In this document: positions 23,382 to 34,234 of the stretch, piece after piece
Numbering within the stretch: the stretch's first letter is position 1
Layout of the letters: every line of letters begins with the position of its first letter
Origin: Hesseltinella vesiculosa
Lineage: Eukaryota > Mucoromycota > Mucoromycetes > Mucorales > Cunninghamellaceae
Direction of reading: 5' to 3'
Assembly (NCBI GenBank): GCA_002104935.1
Contig: MCGT01000016.1
Location: 186,001-250,000, forward strand
DNA length: 64,000 bases
Notes under the pieces: generated by a model
What the model was told of the DNA's origin: nothing
Database searches by the model: none
What the model saw: only the letters and a program-made list of their open reading frames with translations
Program-made: the position numbers and the translations under genes

Positions 23382-25368
23382 ATGAACAATCATTCACTTC
23401 ATCCTCTTCTTTATACCTATTACATGTTACAGCAGCAATCGTTATTGAATGATGCTGGCCAACTCCTGAGTCGAACCACCAATGACCCGGGCCAACTACC
23501 CCTATCTAGCCAAGACCTTGCATCTATGGCAATGATTCCCGAATTGATTTTATCCACCTTACTTCAGACTCAGGTAACCATCATGATGCAATGTTGGGGG
23601 AGGGGCGATCATCCAGGCGTGGGTGTTTTTTTTATAGTTTTGGAAGTGGGTGATGTGGGAGAAGTGTGACTTTTAGTTTTGGATGGACAGGATGGTGGAG
23701 AGACAAGGAGACAGCTGAAGAATGACATTTGTGTGTATGTGTGTATGTGTGTGTGTATGTGTGTGTATTTTGTTATGTTTGCATGTGCTGAGAGAGGGAG
23801 GCTGTCTGGTTGAGGCATGATGCTTTGGTGTCACTTGAACTTTATTTATCTCCGCTTGGCTCGAAAAGAGGAAAAATGAAAATGCTACACAAGAGATGCT
23901 CACCCACAAAACCTTTTATAGTGCAACCTGCTGCCATTGGATCCATCGATGGAAAGTGCCATCATTTCTTATGATACGGCATCACAACAGAAACAGCTGG
24001 TCAAGGACGTTTTCTTCTCACCTGCCATGGAACCCGAAGACGATGCGGTTCAACTGACCGACGGCGAATCCATCATTTCCCTCTCGTCTGACATCACCTT
24101 GTCAACATGCCCTGACAATGACAATGATCAAGACCCCTCGGATCTGCTAGACCACCACGATGATCTCCTGTTCTCTGGTGATCTTGATCTAGATCTGCAT
24201 CGACACAAGCGGCACCGTCCTTTGGCACCTCCAGCAAAAAAGAAACTCGACCTGTCACCCAAATCCACCCCTCCCATGTCTCCTTCTCTTCAGCTTTGGG
24301 AAGAAGCTTTTGATACCTCTTCAGAAGAAGAGGTGGATACAAGGTAAAAAAAAAAAAAAAGTGATCCATTTCCCCCCTTTTTTACTCACCTGTTTATTTC
24401 CTCTCCACAGCGATGACTTGCATTCACCTTCTCCTGTTTACCATCACGATCTGGACCATGCCTTTACAGCAATGGCCGATCATCTCGACCCTGATACCGA
24501 CGACGACCTAATTTCCGATCAATGGGAGCCCGCGTTGCTGTCCATGGAAGAAAAGCCTAAGCGAGGTCGCAAACGAGGTCGGCGTAGCAGTAAGAAGCCC
24601 ATCAAGATGCAGCCATCCACCAAAAAAACGCCCAGGCTGATGTCCCCTGTCTCCCCACCCGACGATGCTAATGCTTTTGACCTATCTCCTTCCTCATGGC
24701 GTCCTGCCGACACCACTTGCATGAATCAATACGACGACGTCGAACAAGTCGAACCCCGCCCAACCGCCGTTCCCACCGTCTACCAAAAACTCACCAAAGC
24801 TCATTTAGATTGGTGCCGCTATTGTGGCACCACCGAAGGTGTAAATTGGCGCCCAGGCCCTTGGGGCAAACGTACATTGTGCAAGTAAGTCGCCTTCAGC
24901 TCTCTCGGACCATCACTCATTCTCTTCCACTTTAGCAAACACGGATGCGATTACAAGGGCTACGGCTTTGCCTGCAAGTTGCCCCGATTGGATTTGACAG
25001 GTTATGTCCATGAAAGCCTTCATGACCGAGACCGACCTGTGCTCCAATTCTTCTGTGCAACCTGCCATCGAGACGAATCCTGGGCAACCAACGTGCTGGT
25101 GCGCTGTGAAGGCTGCTACCGCTCTTACCATCAGCATTGCTATACCGGTACCGAACAATCTTTGACCGACACCTTTGTCAACAGCGACCAGCCCTGGTAT
25201 TGCGATGCCACCTGCCGGGAAAATGTCAAACTCAAGCGCATCGTCGTCGAGCTCTCACGAAAACGTCTGCCGCTGATGTGTGCTCCTATCAAAAACAACG
25301 CCCTAGCCTCATTGCCTCGATCTGATATCCTTGCCCATCGAGGTGTGCGCCGCCATTCAAGTAAATAG
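23382..25368 (+). CDS. GATA-like zinc finger plus PHD finger protein
   Basis: Likely nuclear chromatin or transcription regulator. Four exons: 23382-23573, 23922-24343, 24411-24884, 24936-25368; about 506 residues. The N-terminal half is acidic and Ser/Asp-rich with basic nuclear-localisation patches (KPKRGRKRGRRSSKKP). A GATA-type finger follows (WCRYCGTTEGVNWRPGPWGK, then RTLCNKHGC), split by intron 3. Its third and fourth ligand region reads C-N-K-H-G-C instead of C-N-x-C. Next comes a PHD-type C4HC3 array (CATCHRDES ... CEGCYRSYHQHCY ... WYCDATCREN). The first intron is 348 nt, much longer than the 50-70 nt norm, and includes a TG microsatellite; its splice sites keep phase 0. The gene ends in a basic tail. 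The specific orthologue is not known to me. Confidence 0.85.
23730..23767. repeat. (TG)n/(TGTA)n microsatellite inside intron 1 of the GATA/PHD gene
   Basis: A run of GTGTGTATGTGTGTATGTGT-type units about 38 bp long lies in the unusually long first intron. Such tracts vary in length between strains and could affect splicing. Confidence 0.85.
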
Positions 25369-27091
25369 CTTTTTTTTTTTTTTTTCTTTGTACATGACAT
25401 GATTTCCCACCCCCTATTTTTTTTCCATCTCCTCCTTTTTTATTCTCGTTACACTGGCCCCCTTTTCTATCCCTGCCCCCTTATCTCCTTGTCTCGATCT
25501 ATTTTATCTGTCACTTCTTGACCTCCTTATATATATTATTGTCGCCCACCTCTGTACATACCTTGTAGAATTAAAAAAAAAACAGTTGATATGATGACAT
25601 TATTTAAACAGGGACCTTGTGTCTGAGATCGAACCAAGTGAATGAGCGGAGCCTTGGTGAGTAGCAGCAACACGAAAAAAAAAAAAAAGAAATGCGTAGA
25701 GATCATGACATGGCAGCGATGAAGCTGTCTTGGCTTGGCCAAGGAATGGTGGGGGGGAGGTTTGAAGTCACTTCCAAGCAGACCGTAAGAAGAGATACCT
25801 TGGGAGGATCGGAGGTGGTTGAGGGCACGACAGGGTCGGAATGGAGTCGAACTGGCCGCCTGGATGTGGTTGTCCTTGTTCCTAGAGGAATGTGTCATGC
25901 TGAATCTGGAATCAGTATGCTGGGTGGGTGACCAAGAGGATGGGCTGAGGGTGCAGGCTTCTTCTTGGCTCGCATCTAACTGTGGCGCATCACCGGAAGA
26001 GCTCGAATTTGCAAGGCAGACTAGCCGACATGCGTGGCGCTTCACAATCAAGGTGGTCGTTGGAGAGTGTCGGAGTAAGATGAAACCATGGGCAGCCAGC
26101 TGCACCCGAGTCATAGGTTGCATGCTGGCAAGCATAAGAAAACGTGCGAGCGTAGCTGCGTGACGTTGCTGCATTGTGACCAAACGGGCACTGTAGATCT
26201 ATGCATAGGTGCTACCGTCCTGGAAGAAGGCGCAGGGAAAAGCATCGGCTTTCCCGTAAGAGGCAGAGCTGATGGGTCTCTGCATACGTCCACACAAACA
26301 CCCTGGCAATGGCCAACGCAACGTGCACACATGTGAATTGACAGGAAGGTAATGGTGGTCGTAGGTGACAATGTGCAGATCAACCCGATTCGGTTCTTCA
26401 TTCTGGTGCAGGTCACTGGCGAGCGTCACGGTCGAAGATCTCAGCTCCCTCCCCCTGTGCAGAGGACAAACATTTCCAACGGACGATCAACGCATAAATG
26501 TTGATCTGCCCTTGGTCGCCACACACAAGAAGGCTACGATCCAGCGCCGGTGCCTCGTCTGGACATGCAAGGAGCAGTACCATAAGTTCAGCACATATTT
26601 GTGGTGGATGCTCTGTGCTTCTGGCCAGCAAAGATAGACACTCGACAATGGACTAGCCCATGGCAGAAACGCCATGCCTTTTGCTAGATGTTAGCGATGA
26701 GATCCATGATCGACTTGCGATCCATGGCTCTCCAATTCACATAACGCATAAACGCTCAACGATAAAGCACGTAAAAAGAGTGAAAGAAAAAGGTCAAGGG
26801 CGCTTCCCCCCCCAAAAAAAAGCGCGATTTGGCTTTTTGAAGTGGCACGAAAAAAAATACATGGCTTGTCACTTTGGATGGTTCACTCCACCAATATCCA
26901 ATTTTTCTTTGCAAGTGCATGCAAAAGAAGCTAGGAAAGGATGCTCCAATATTCAATTTGTTCAAAGGCCATTGACTGGGGTAGACATGAGCTCAGACCG
27001 ACACGCGGGTAGGCATTTTCTTTCAGATTCTTCCTTCATTTTTTTTTTTTCTTCTTCTCTTATTCATTTCACCTTGCAGTAGATTGGCGCC
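25369..27091. other. 1.7-kb intergenic region, possibly with decayed coding debris
   Basis: The first 200 bases are the T/C-rich 3' flank of the GATA/PHD gene. About 25.7-26.7 kb is less AT-rich than other gaps and has overlapping short open frames on both strands, but none carries a recognised motif or workable splice structure. A motif-like stretch on the minus strand near 26.5 kb (VCGDQGQINIYAL) weakly recalls a WD repeat. I regard it as unresolved. Confidence 0.35.
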
Positions 27092-28448
27092 ATGGTAAAA
27101 AACACATGATTCTTTACGTCGCTTGGTCGTCAACTTATAAATGCTTTATAGCCCACCTTATATATTCCAACCATCAAACAAGAACAAGGTATGGAAATCC
27201 TTTTGTACATCTTACCTTGATCACCGACTTTTTCATAATCTATATCTACATTATTATATAGCCCATAGTGAAGGCATTTGGTGCGTTGCCTGGTCCAAAT
27301 CAACAAACATCATTGCTACAGGATCCTTGGATACTTCCATCAAATTATGGCAAGGCGATCTCCCTTGATCCAGCCTTACTTTTTGCTCACTTTCTTTACT
27401 TGCGTGTGGATAGGAACGGCGCCACGGGTGAGCTCAAACATTCGCTAGAAGGTCATTCCTTGGCCATTGTATCCGTAGACTTCAACGTCAATGGCACTCG
27501 TAAGTTGACTCTTCTCGTCTATCATCCTTCTCACTCTCTTTTTCGTGACAAAAAAAAAAGAATTGGCTTCCTCTTCGATCGACGGCACAGTACGTATCTG
27601 GGATACAGAGTCCTACCAGTGCATCCAAACCATCACTCCATCCACTGGACAATCCTGGACAGCCTGTTTCCACCCAGATGGCAACACTATTGCTACGGGC
27701 TCGCACAACGGCAATATCAACATCTTCAACGTGACTTCTGGCGACCTGGAGCAAGCTCTGGCCACGAAACAAGCCTTTTTGATGTCTGTTGCCTATGTGA
27801 GTGGATCATTGAAAAAGAACTATGTTTTCTCATCTTTCTTTGCAAGAGCGCTGATGGGAAATATCTCGCAGGCGGGGCACAAGATGGATCCATTTATATC
27901 TTCAATCTAGAAACTAACCAGTTGGCTCATACCCTTTCCAGTAAGCATCAATGAGGACCGAGGCAACGAGCCATCCGAGATGGTCGTACTTACAAACTTC
28001 CACCTTTTAATTTTTTTTAGCACACTCCTCGGCTGTCCGAAGCTTATCATTTGCCCCTGACAACAAAACCTTGGTTACAGCCAACGATGACAAATGCATC
28101 TATGTATACGACGCCGAACACGGCCAACTGGCCTCCGCCTTGACCGGCCATGGTGGCTGGATCCTCTCTGTCGCCAGCAACCCCGATATCTCCAAGCAGC
28201 AAGCTGTCTCCAGCGGTGCCGACAACAAGGTCAAGGTCTGGGATTTGGCCACTCGATCCATCATTGAAACCCAAGAAGTCCATACGGATCAGGTAAAGCG
28301 TCTAAAAATCAAGCGAGGACACCAGCGACTGATAGCCTCGTTTCACTCGTAGATTTGGGGCGTTGCCTGGCATCCTGACGGGAACAAATTCGTTTCGGTA
28401 TCTGACGACGGCAGCATTCAATGGTATGCCAGCAGTGGTTCCACGTAA
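27092..28448 (+). CDS. WDR61/SKI8: WD-repeat protein 61 / SKI8 homologue
   Basis: WD40 propeller of the cytoplasmic Ski (RNA exosome) complex and, in many fungi and animals, the Paf1 complex; also linked to meiotic recombination. Eight exons: 27092-27094, 27152-27188, 27262-27349, 27414-27499, 27561-27796, 27847-27940, 28021-28292, 28353-28448; about 303 residues, exactly the family size. The N-terminus reads M-PTLYIPTIKQEQAHSEGIW, with the initiator ATG alone in exon 1. KQEQAH...IW is the family hallmark. Seven blades are visible (LDTSIKLWNG, IDGTVRIWD, HNGNINIFN, QDGSIYIFN, DDKCIYVYD, ADNKVKVWD, DDGSIQWY). Intron 3 uses a GC donor (TATG|GCAAGG), required to give IKLW-NGATG. Phases close perfectly across all exons. 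Confidence 0.93.
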
Positions 28449-29548
28449 ATTCTTTTTGTACCGCATAAATAAAACATGTGCAAAGACATCTGACCAAAGC
28501 ACAGCTAGACTGAAGAAATCGAAGATGCCCATCGCTGGTGCGTGTTTGTTTTGAAGCTTGGGTTCCTTCGGCAATTTAATAAGCCCTAACCATTTCCAAC
28601 GACAAGGTGCCGCTTTTTTTTTTTTTTGTTTTTTTGAAAAAAACTTGGACGCTGATGACGCTGGGATTTTTTTTTATCAGATCGCCTGGGGATCCCCTGG
28701 CGGAAATGGACGAATTTTCTTGTTTTTTAGCTGGGGCATCGGAGACATCAATACGAAACGGATTGAAAGTTGGCTGGGCAACCTACTCCAATCGACCTGA
28801 TTTTTACATCATCTTCATCATTCATGCATTCACGTCCCCTTACAAAATTTCACATCGACCTGTTTAGCTCAAAGGTGCTGTGCAGCATTTGCTTTTATTT
28901 TTTCAGAAGGATGACATGGTGAGCAAGATTCAATCGTCGACATAGGACGCCGTTCCTGGTCGGTTCAGGCAAAACAGAAAGATATCCAAAAACTCAAAGT
29001 CCCCATTTGATGAAGAGGCGCCACTGTCGCTCCTTGAACAGCTCGTGCTTGTTGCTGCACGCCATCCTGTTCTCCAGCCTCTCCAGCCTGTGCATCGCAG
29101 GCTAGATGAATCTTACGCCAACGAAGTATCATGGACTGAACGAGCTGTTTCCTCCGACCAGCCTTTGAGCACATGAACATTAAACCATAAAGAAAGGCTG
29201 CAGGATGAGCAGAATTTTTTGGTAGGGAAGGTTGGGGGTGAGGCTGAGGATTATCGCACATGACAACCGGGATAGACGGAGGGATGCCTGGGCGCTTTTT
29301 TGTCAACTTACGGCGTTTTTTTTTTTTTTTTTTTTTCGTGGATGATGTGAGAGGAAAGGCGATGAAAATTATTATACCAAAATCAAAATGTCAGTTGAGG
29401 CTGCCGGGAAGAAAGAGGAGGTAGACACAGTGACAACAATTCAAGAAATCTATTTTTGAAATGGAACAAGATGAATTCTTTTTTTATTACAGTCCAAGTC
29501 AAACAAAGCCATATGATCATGATGAAAAAAAAAAAATTGTGCACTTTT
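28449..29548. other. 1.1-kb intergenic region between convergent genes
   Basis: WDR61 ends on the plus strand and the PH-domain gene ends on the minus strand, so this holds two 3' flanks. A/T runs are frequent, including a long T run near 29318-29336. No convincing gene was seen; one minus-strand open stretch at about 28.97-29.30 kb lacks a start and motifs. Confidence 0.45.
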
Positions 29549-30809
29549 CTATGCCAAGAATTCCTGCTGAGTTTGCCGTCGTTGTTCTCTTCGTCGTTCT
29601 GATTCCAAAAGCCGCCTTGTTAGGATGCCATTTTCACATCCACGCCTTGGCGGTAATGTGATGAATTTGGGCATTGGCCGATGTTCCAAGTCTAAAGAAA
29701 TGTTGATGCCTATGCATGGAAGAGTTGCACAAAAAGGAAGTTAGCTTTTTCCCATCATCCCCTTTGCGCCCCACGTTTTGCAGAAGATTTTTTTTTTCTT
29801 TTACCTGACTGCAATTGCTCAATCCATGACACCATACTGGCATGATCCGGTAACTGAATTAATAATTCAATGCCGCTTAGAATGGATAAGCGGATGACAA
29901 ATGGCTTCTTGGTATAATCAAAAGCTCTACAAGCTTCAGCCCCGGCCAGCGAGATGATGTCTATGGGATCCTTGCCAATGGTTGCTCGGAAAAATGATAA
30001 CGCGTGGATGCGCAAGACAGTCCCCCAAAGCTCCATGTGGAGGCGCCTTTTGCATTAAAAAATGAGGTCAGTTTTGTTGGGTTTCTTTCTTTTTTCCTTG
30101 CTTAAGAGCGTTGGTGTTACCTCCATGTCCTATTTGTAACTTTGTTTCCATTTGCGTCCGTCAGCATTTTCACATTCACCTTGCCCTTTTTGTACACAGT
30201 ACATTCATAGGGAGGTAGATTTTCACAACCTTCTTCTTCTCGAGGCACGATGACACAAGATCGTCGGTGCTGCCATTTGGCAATGGCAGAGGACGAGAAC
30301 AGTTCGTCCAAAGGCTCGTGATTTGTCGAGGAGGGGGTGGTCAGGGCGTCCGGGAAAAATATGGGCATGGACATGGGCCGTGGCTTGGGCTGGCTTTGTA
30401 AGGCCGAGCGTCGTTTTGGGTGATGGATGGTATGATAAAATGAGCTAGACGATGACAGGTCTTCGAGCTCCAAGGAACAGTGGTCAAGAGATTGATAGGA
30501 GGGTGGCGCCAGGTCGGTCCCTTGGAGCTTGCCTGGGATTTGCTTCAGCAGAGAGGTGTCAAGCGGTAGAGTTAGCTCATTCATGCTATCGTCTCCAAAT
30601 TGACTGGTGGAACTGGAGGGGAGGTCTAGTGTTGATGTTGAAAAGCCGCTCTGGTGGCCTGCACATTGCAGATCGGAAGGTGCCGGTGAGATTGAACAGG
30701 ACTTGACCGCCCACCCTTGGACCTGTCTATCAACAAAAAGTCGAGCTCGGCGGAGGGTGTTTTGAAAAGCTTCGTGGTAGGTGTAGGGATGGAATTTGGT
30801 CTGAACCAT
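29549..30809 (-). CDS. Pleckstrin-homology-domain protein (fungal Yhr131c-like)
   Basis: Predicted membrane-phosphoinositide-binding protein. Three exons (minus): 30809-30121, 30046-29805, 29709-29549; about 363 residues. The first ~180 residues are Ser/Pro-rich and probably disordered. The PH domain covers about residues 200-325: YECTVYKKGKVNVKMLTDAN, the strand RTWRRLHMELWGTVLRIHAL, a Tyr/Lys-rich AFDYTKKPFVIRLSILSG, and the C-terminal helix MVSWIEQLQSGINISLDLEH followed by RPMPKFITLPPRR. That last LD-x-RPMP-x-x-x-TLPRR block is typical of the yeast Yhr131c/Ynl144c PH group. It ends with a very basic helix and the stop at 29551-29549. The function of the family is poorly known. Confidence 0.88.
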
Positions 30810-31703
30810 GGTATGTGCTCGTCCAATCAAAAATAAAAATAAAAACTATCTTTTATATCGAAAGGCTCCTCCAAACCGCAAAAAGAAAAAAAAAGAAAAA
30901 AAAAAAACTCGAGAAAGAAAGAAAAAGAAACTCGGAAACAGAGCAAACATAAAAAACAAGGCAAACCCTAAAAAGGCACTTGCGACTCCCCCCACTTTTT
31001 AAATAAAAAAAAAGACCCAAGTCCACCCAAAACACTGTTCCTTTTTTCATCACATGGCTCCCGGCAACGGAGGGAGGCCATCGTCGACTATCATTTTTCA
31101 TTAAAAACATGCGCATGTTTTTCATGACGAGTTACAAGGTAAGCGTGTGTCTTGCTCCCGCTTTTCTTTCAATGACGCTTCTCCTTAATCTTCGGCGCCG
31201 CCTGTCGTCACCGCCAGTGAAAATGTGAAAGAAAGTAAACACGCAGTAGCTCTTTGTTTGTGATCGTCGAAGAAGTCCACTTTTCTTTAAATGACTCGCT
31301 CCGCAACTCGGATGAAACAACGAAGGATGGGTTTTGAGGGGCAAGGGCGAACGAAGTTTCTCTGCAACGGCCAAAACGCAAGCTTCTTTATTTTTCTTGT
31401 ACGCCCATATGGCTCTTCATCCGTTAGCCTTTTTCATTTTCATTGGGAACAGCATGTCAAAGCCAAATTCAAACACCGACGGCCAAAGGGCAGAAAAAAA
31501 GCATGATGCCAGCGCCAACCTGCAATCTGAGATTCAACTAGGCAATTAATGCTGAAGGTCAAACATGAAAACAATGGTATCATTTCTGTTCATCTGTGAC
31601 ATGTTGTGTCACCCAAGTGATCAAATGAGTGGCCGGGAGCGGATGATGATTTTGGCATGACATGTGCATGGTCTGTACTTTTTTTTCTATAGATGTTTTC
31701 CGG
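30810..31703. other. 0.9-kb intergenic region, no gene seen
   Basis: Lies upstream of the PH gene and downstream of the MFS gene. Near 30880-30950 there is a long purine (A/G) tract on the plus strand, that is, a C/T tract on the transcribed-gene side, resembling the pyrimidine-rich leader seen before many starts here. Confidence 0.5.
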
Positions 31704-33579
31704 TTAAATGATTTTATTCCATTGCTTGGCCATGCGAAAGCGCAAAATAAGCAGTACGACGCAGCTGGCTAAATAGCATGCACCAGACCACATCTTGTAA
31801 CTAAAATAAGGTTGATAATTGGATTGTGATACCAGGTCACTTTCCAGGCTCGAGGCAAAATTCGGGCCAAAGACGCCCAGGATGTTGGTGATCAGCAAAA
31901 AGCTCAAACCTGTCGGAAACAATGCCTTGCCCAGAATGATGGAGGTTACTGGTGACAACACCGAGAAATAGCACCCGCACGTCATTCCAAATACCGCGCT
32001 GAACGCAATCATCGATCCAAACGTAAATGCATACCCCCAAAGCAAAAAGCATGCCAGCGAGGAAATGAAGTTGAACAGAATAATGGTGTTGAGTTGACCG
32101 AGGTAATCAGCCAGGACTCTGATGAAAAAAAAAGATGAGGGACCCGAGTGGCGCAATTCCCAAATGAGATAATGGGCCGAGATCCTGCTCCATTTCTTTT
32201 TTTTCCTCATTCTTCTTACCCTGTGGATGCCCTACCAACGAAATTAAAAATGGAGATGATGGCAACAAGTAATGAGCCTTGATTGTCGGTCATGCCCGCA
32301 TAGTACCTGCCATAGGCTGTTCAATTGACAGTCAGCAACCTACCAGCCATGGATTTAAACTCAACTTACATGGTAAGAAATAAAATGGGTTGAAATAGCC
32401 CAGCAACGTGATGCAGCTGGCAATCATCCAGAGCCAATAATTGCCGCTTTTGAATACGGACAACCGGATGATCTCCCTCAGTTTCTGATTTTTCTTCTCA
32501 CTTTGGCGTTCTTGATCTGGGAACTCCTTGATCATCAGGCACGCCATACCATCCATTGCCAAGCAAACAAAGCCAAGGATTCGGAAGGTCCAATCAGGAC
32601 CAAGCCGGTTGTTGATGGGTGACATGATGAAAGGGATGATGAGGCCACCTAGGAAAATAAACCCCTGTCAGAGACGATTGCTTCAGGATGCTCCATTCAC
32701 TTGCCTAAGCCTGAACCTGATGCGATGAGCCCAAGAGCAATGCCTTTTCTTCCATCAAACCAACCACTTACAACAATTTGCTGCGACCTGAAAAAAAAAA
32801 TGTACAGACGAGAGATAGGGTGAGAATGACAGGGCCTCTCTTCCAGCCAATAGACGCACTTACGTATAATACCTATTTTTCACCAATTAAAATTAAAAAA
32901 AAAAAAAGCCATTTGAAAGGTTGCACAAGCGTGACCCCTGGCGTGGGACTCTTGGAGAAAAAAGGCGGGTCAATTCTTTTTTCATTTTTGTTTTGGCTCC
33001 TGGTAATCCCTTACTACATGAATGAGGCACCTGATCCGAATATAATACCTTGGCAGATATACAATTGATAAATTTCTCGAGAAAAGCCAGCGCAGATCAT
33101 TCCCAATGCTTTCATGGCACAGCCAAGGACCAGGACCCCTTGTTGAGAAATTTTCGGAGCTAGCCATTGAGCCACAGGGCCCATTAAGCGCAGGAATGCT
33201 AGGCCAAGGCTTCCCACCAAAGACAGCTGGACGGCAACATTAGGCACCTCGTTAAAGACATGTTGTTCATAATAATTTTGCATCACCCCCCTGATTTGTT
33301 AAAAAAAGTGAGTGCGCCTCATCATTTTTTTCATGCTTCTGACCATGATGTATTGATGCCCATACTGGTGATTTGGACCAAAATTGCACCTGTAACCACC
33401 ACCCATGCATATCCTTTGTCTGGAGTATACTTTGAGATCGGGTCATGCGTAGCCAGTCCATCCTGGAAAGACCCTGCTCGAGTTAATACCGAGGCTGCTT
33501 GGCTTGATGCTGCTGTACAGGCAAAAAAGTAAAATCACAGTCAGCTTTTTCTGCTTTTAGTTAGCATTGACGTACACAT
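31704..33579 (-). CDS. Monocarboxylate-transporter-type MFS carrier
   Basis: Predicted 12-helix carrier of the monocarboxylate porter (MCT/Mch) group, probably in plasma or vacuolar membrane. Eight exons (minus): 33579-33576, 33512-33344, 33290-33018, 32872-32864, 32787-32705, 32648-32370, 32316-32220, 32118-31704; 442 residues with every phase closing. The start exon carries only ATGT. The MCT signature before helix 1 is DKGYAWVVVTGA. Helices 1-4 include GVMQNYYEQHVF and GSLGLAFLRLMGPVAQWLAP. Exon 4 is a 9-nt microexon that joins GSGASFM-YYT-SQQIVVSGWF. The cytosolic motif WFDGRKGIALGLIASGSGLG follows, then the central loop with PDQERQSEKKNQ and helices 7-12 (FNFVGRASTGVLADYLG). Intron 5 has a GC donor (TTAG|GCAAGT). 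The substrate is unknown. Confidence 0.92.
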
Positions 33580-34234
33580 TTCTCACATGCAACGGCTCGA
33601 TTTTCCTAATGAACTATAAAAGGTAAAAAAAAAAAAAGCAAGGTGGAGGCAGCGTGTCTAAAGTTTTATAGTATTTTCTGCAGCGGAGCAATTCGGGCTG
33701 CTCAGACACACCGAATTTTCGGTTGCCTTTGGCTTCCGGTATTCCCCATTGTTTTGCTCATGCAAGCAAATAAAAGAAAGGCTTCGTCTGCCATGGTAAT
33801 GCAAAATGTGAGCAATTTGCTTCATCTCACCAGGCAACGTATGCTCTCCCGCAGGTCAATGTGTCCAGCCTGATAAATCACGTAAGAAATTTCTCAGTGA
33901 GCCATCCAATGAGAAATCATATCTACGGACATCATGATCACTCGTCACGGCGGCCTTGTCATTCTTGCAATTTGGCGCCAAGCGTACGCAACTTGAGTGC
34001 TCGCAAGAGGAAAAAAACGTCCATCAGCTTGAAAAGGTTGCTAACTCAGTTTATCTCGAGAGAATCGATGCTACTCATGGTATTTCGACGGGCTTTCACG
34101 ACACCATGGAGCAACCATCAAATTGTTTCAGGAAAGCAGGTGGGCTCGGAGTTTTGAAAATGGGAAGCTCACAGTTCCCAACTTTTTTTTTTTTTTTTTT
34201 TTTTCCTCTTTTTAATTTCGGTCACAAATATACC
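33580..34234. promoter_or_regulatory. Divergent intergenic region between the MFS carrier and SEC6
   Basis: About 655 bases between two start codons pointing outward. A ~20-base T run lies ~45 bases before the SEC6 ATG. No coding pattern was seen; transcription signals for both genes must lie here, but no factor site was identified. Confidence 0.45.

Noticed and set aside
23730..23770. Repeat tract considered as a CRISPR-like or telomeric array
   Set aside because: It is a simple TG microsatellite with no spacers; CRISPR is not expected in a fungal nucleus.
25536..26183. 215-codon minus-strand open frame
   Set aside because: No ATG-led motif-bearing protein, odd composition including a Phe run from a poly-A tract, and it overlaps the 3' flank of the GATA/PHD gene.
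28965..29306. 113-codon minus-strand frame downstream of WDR61
   Set aside because: No start context or homology pattern; lies in a convergent 3' flank.
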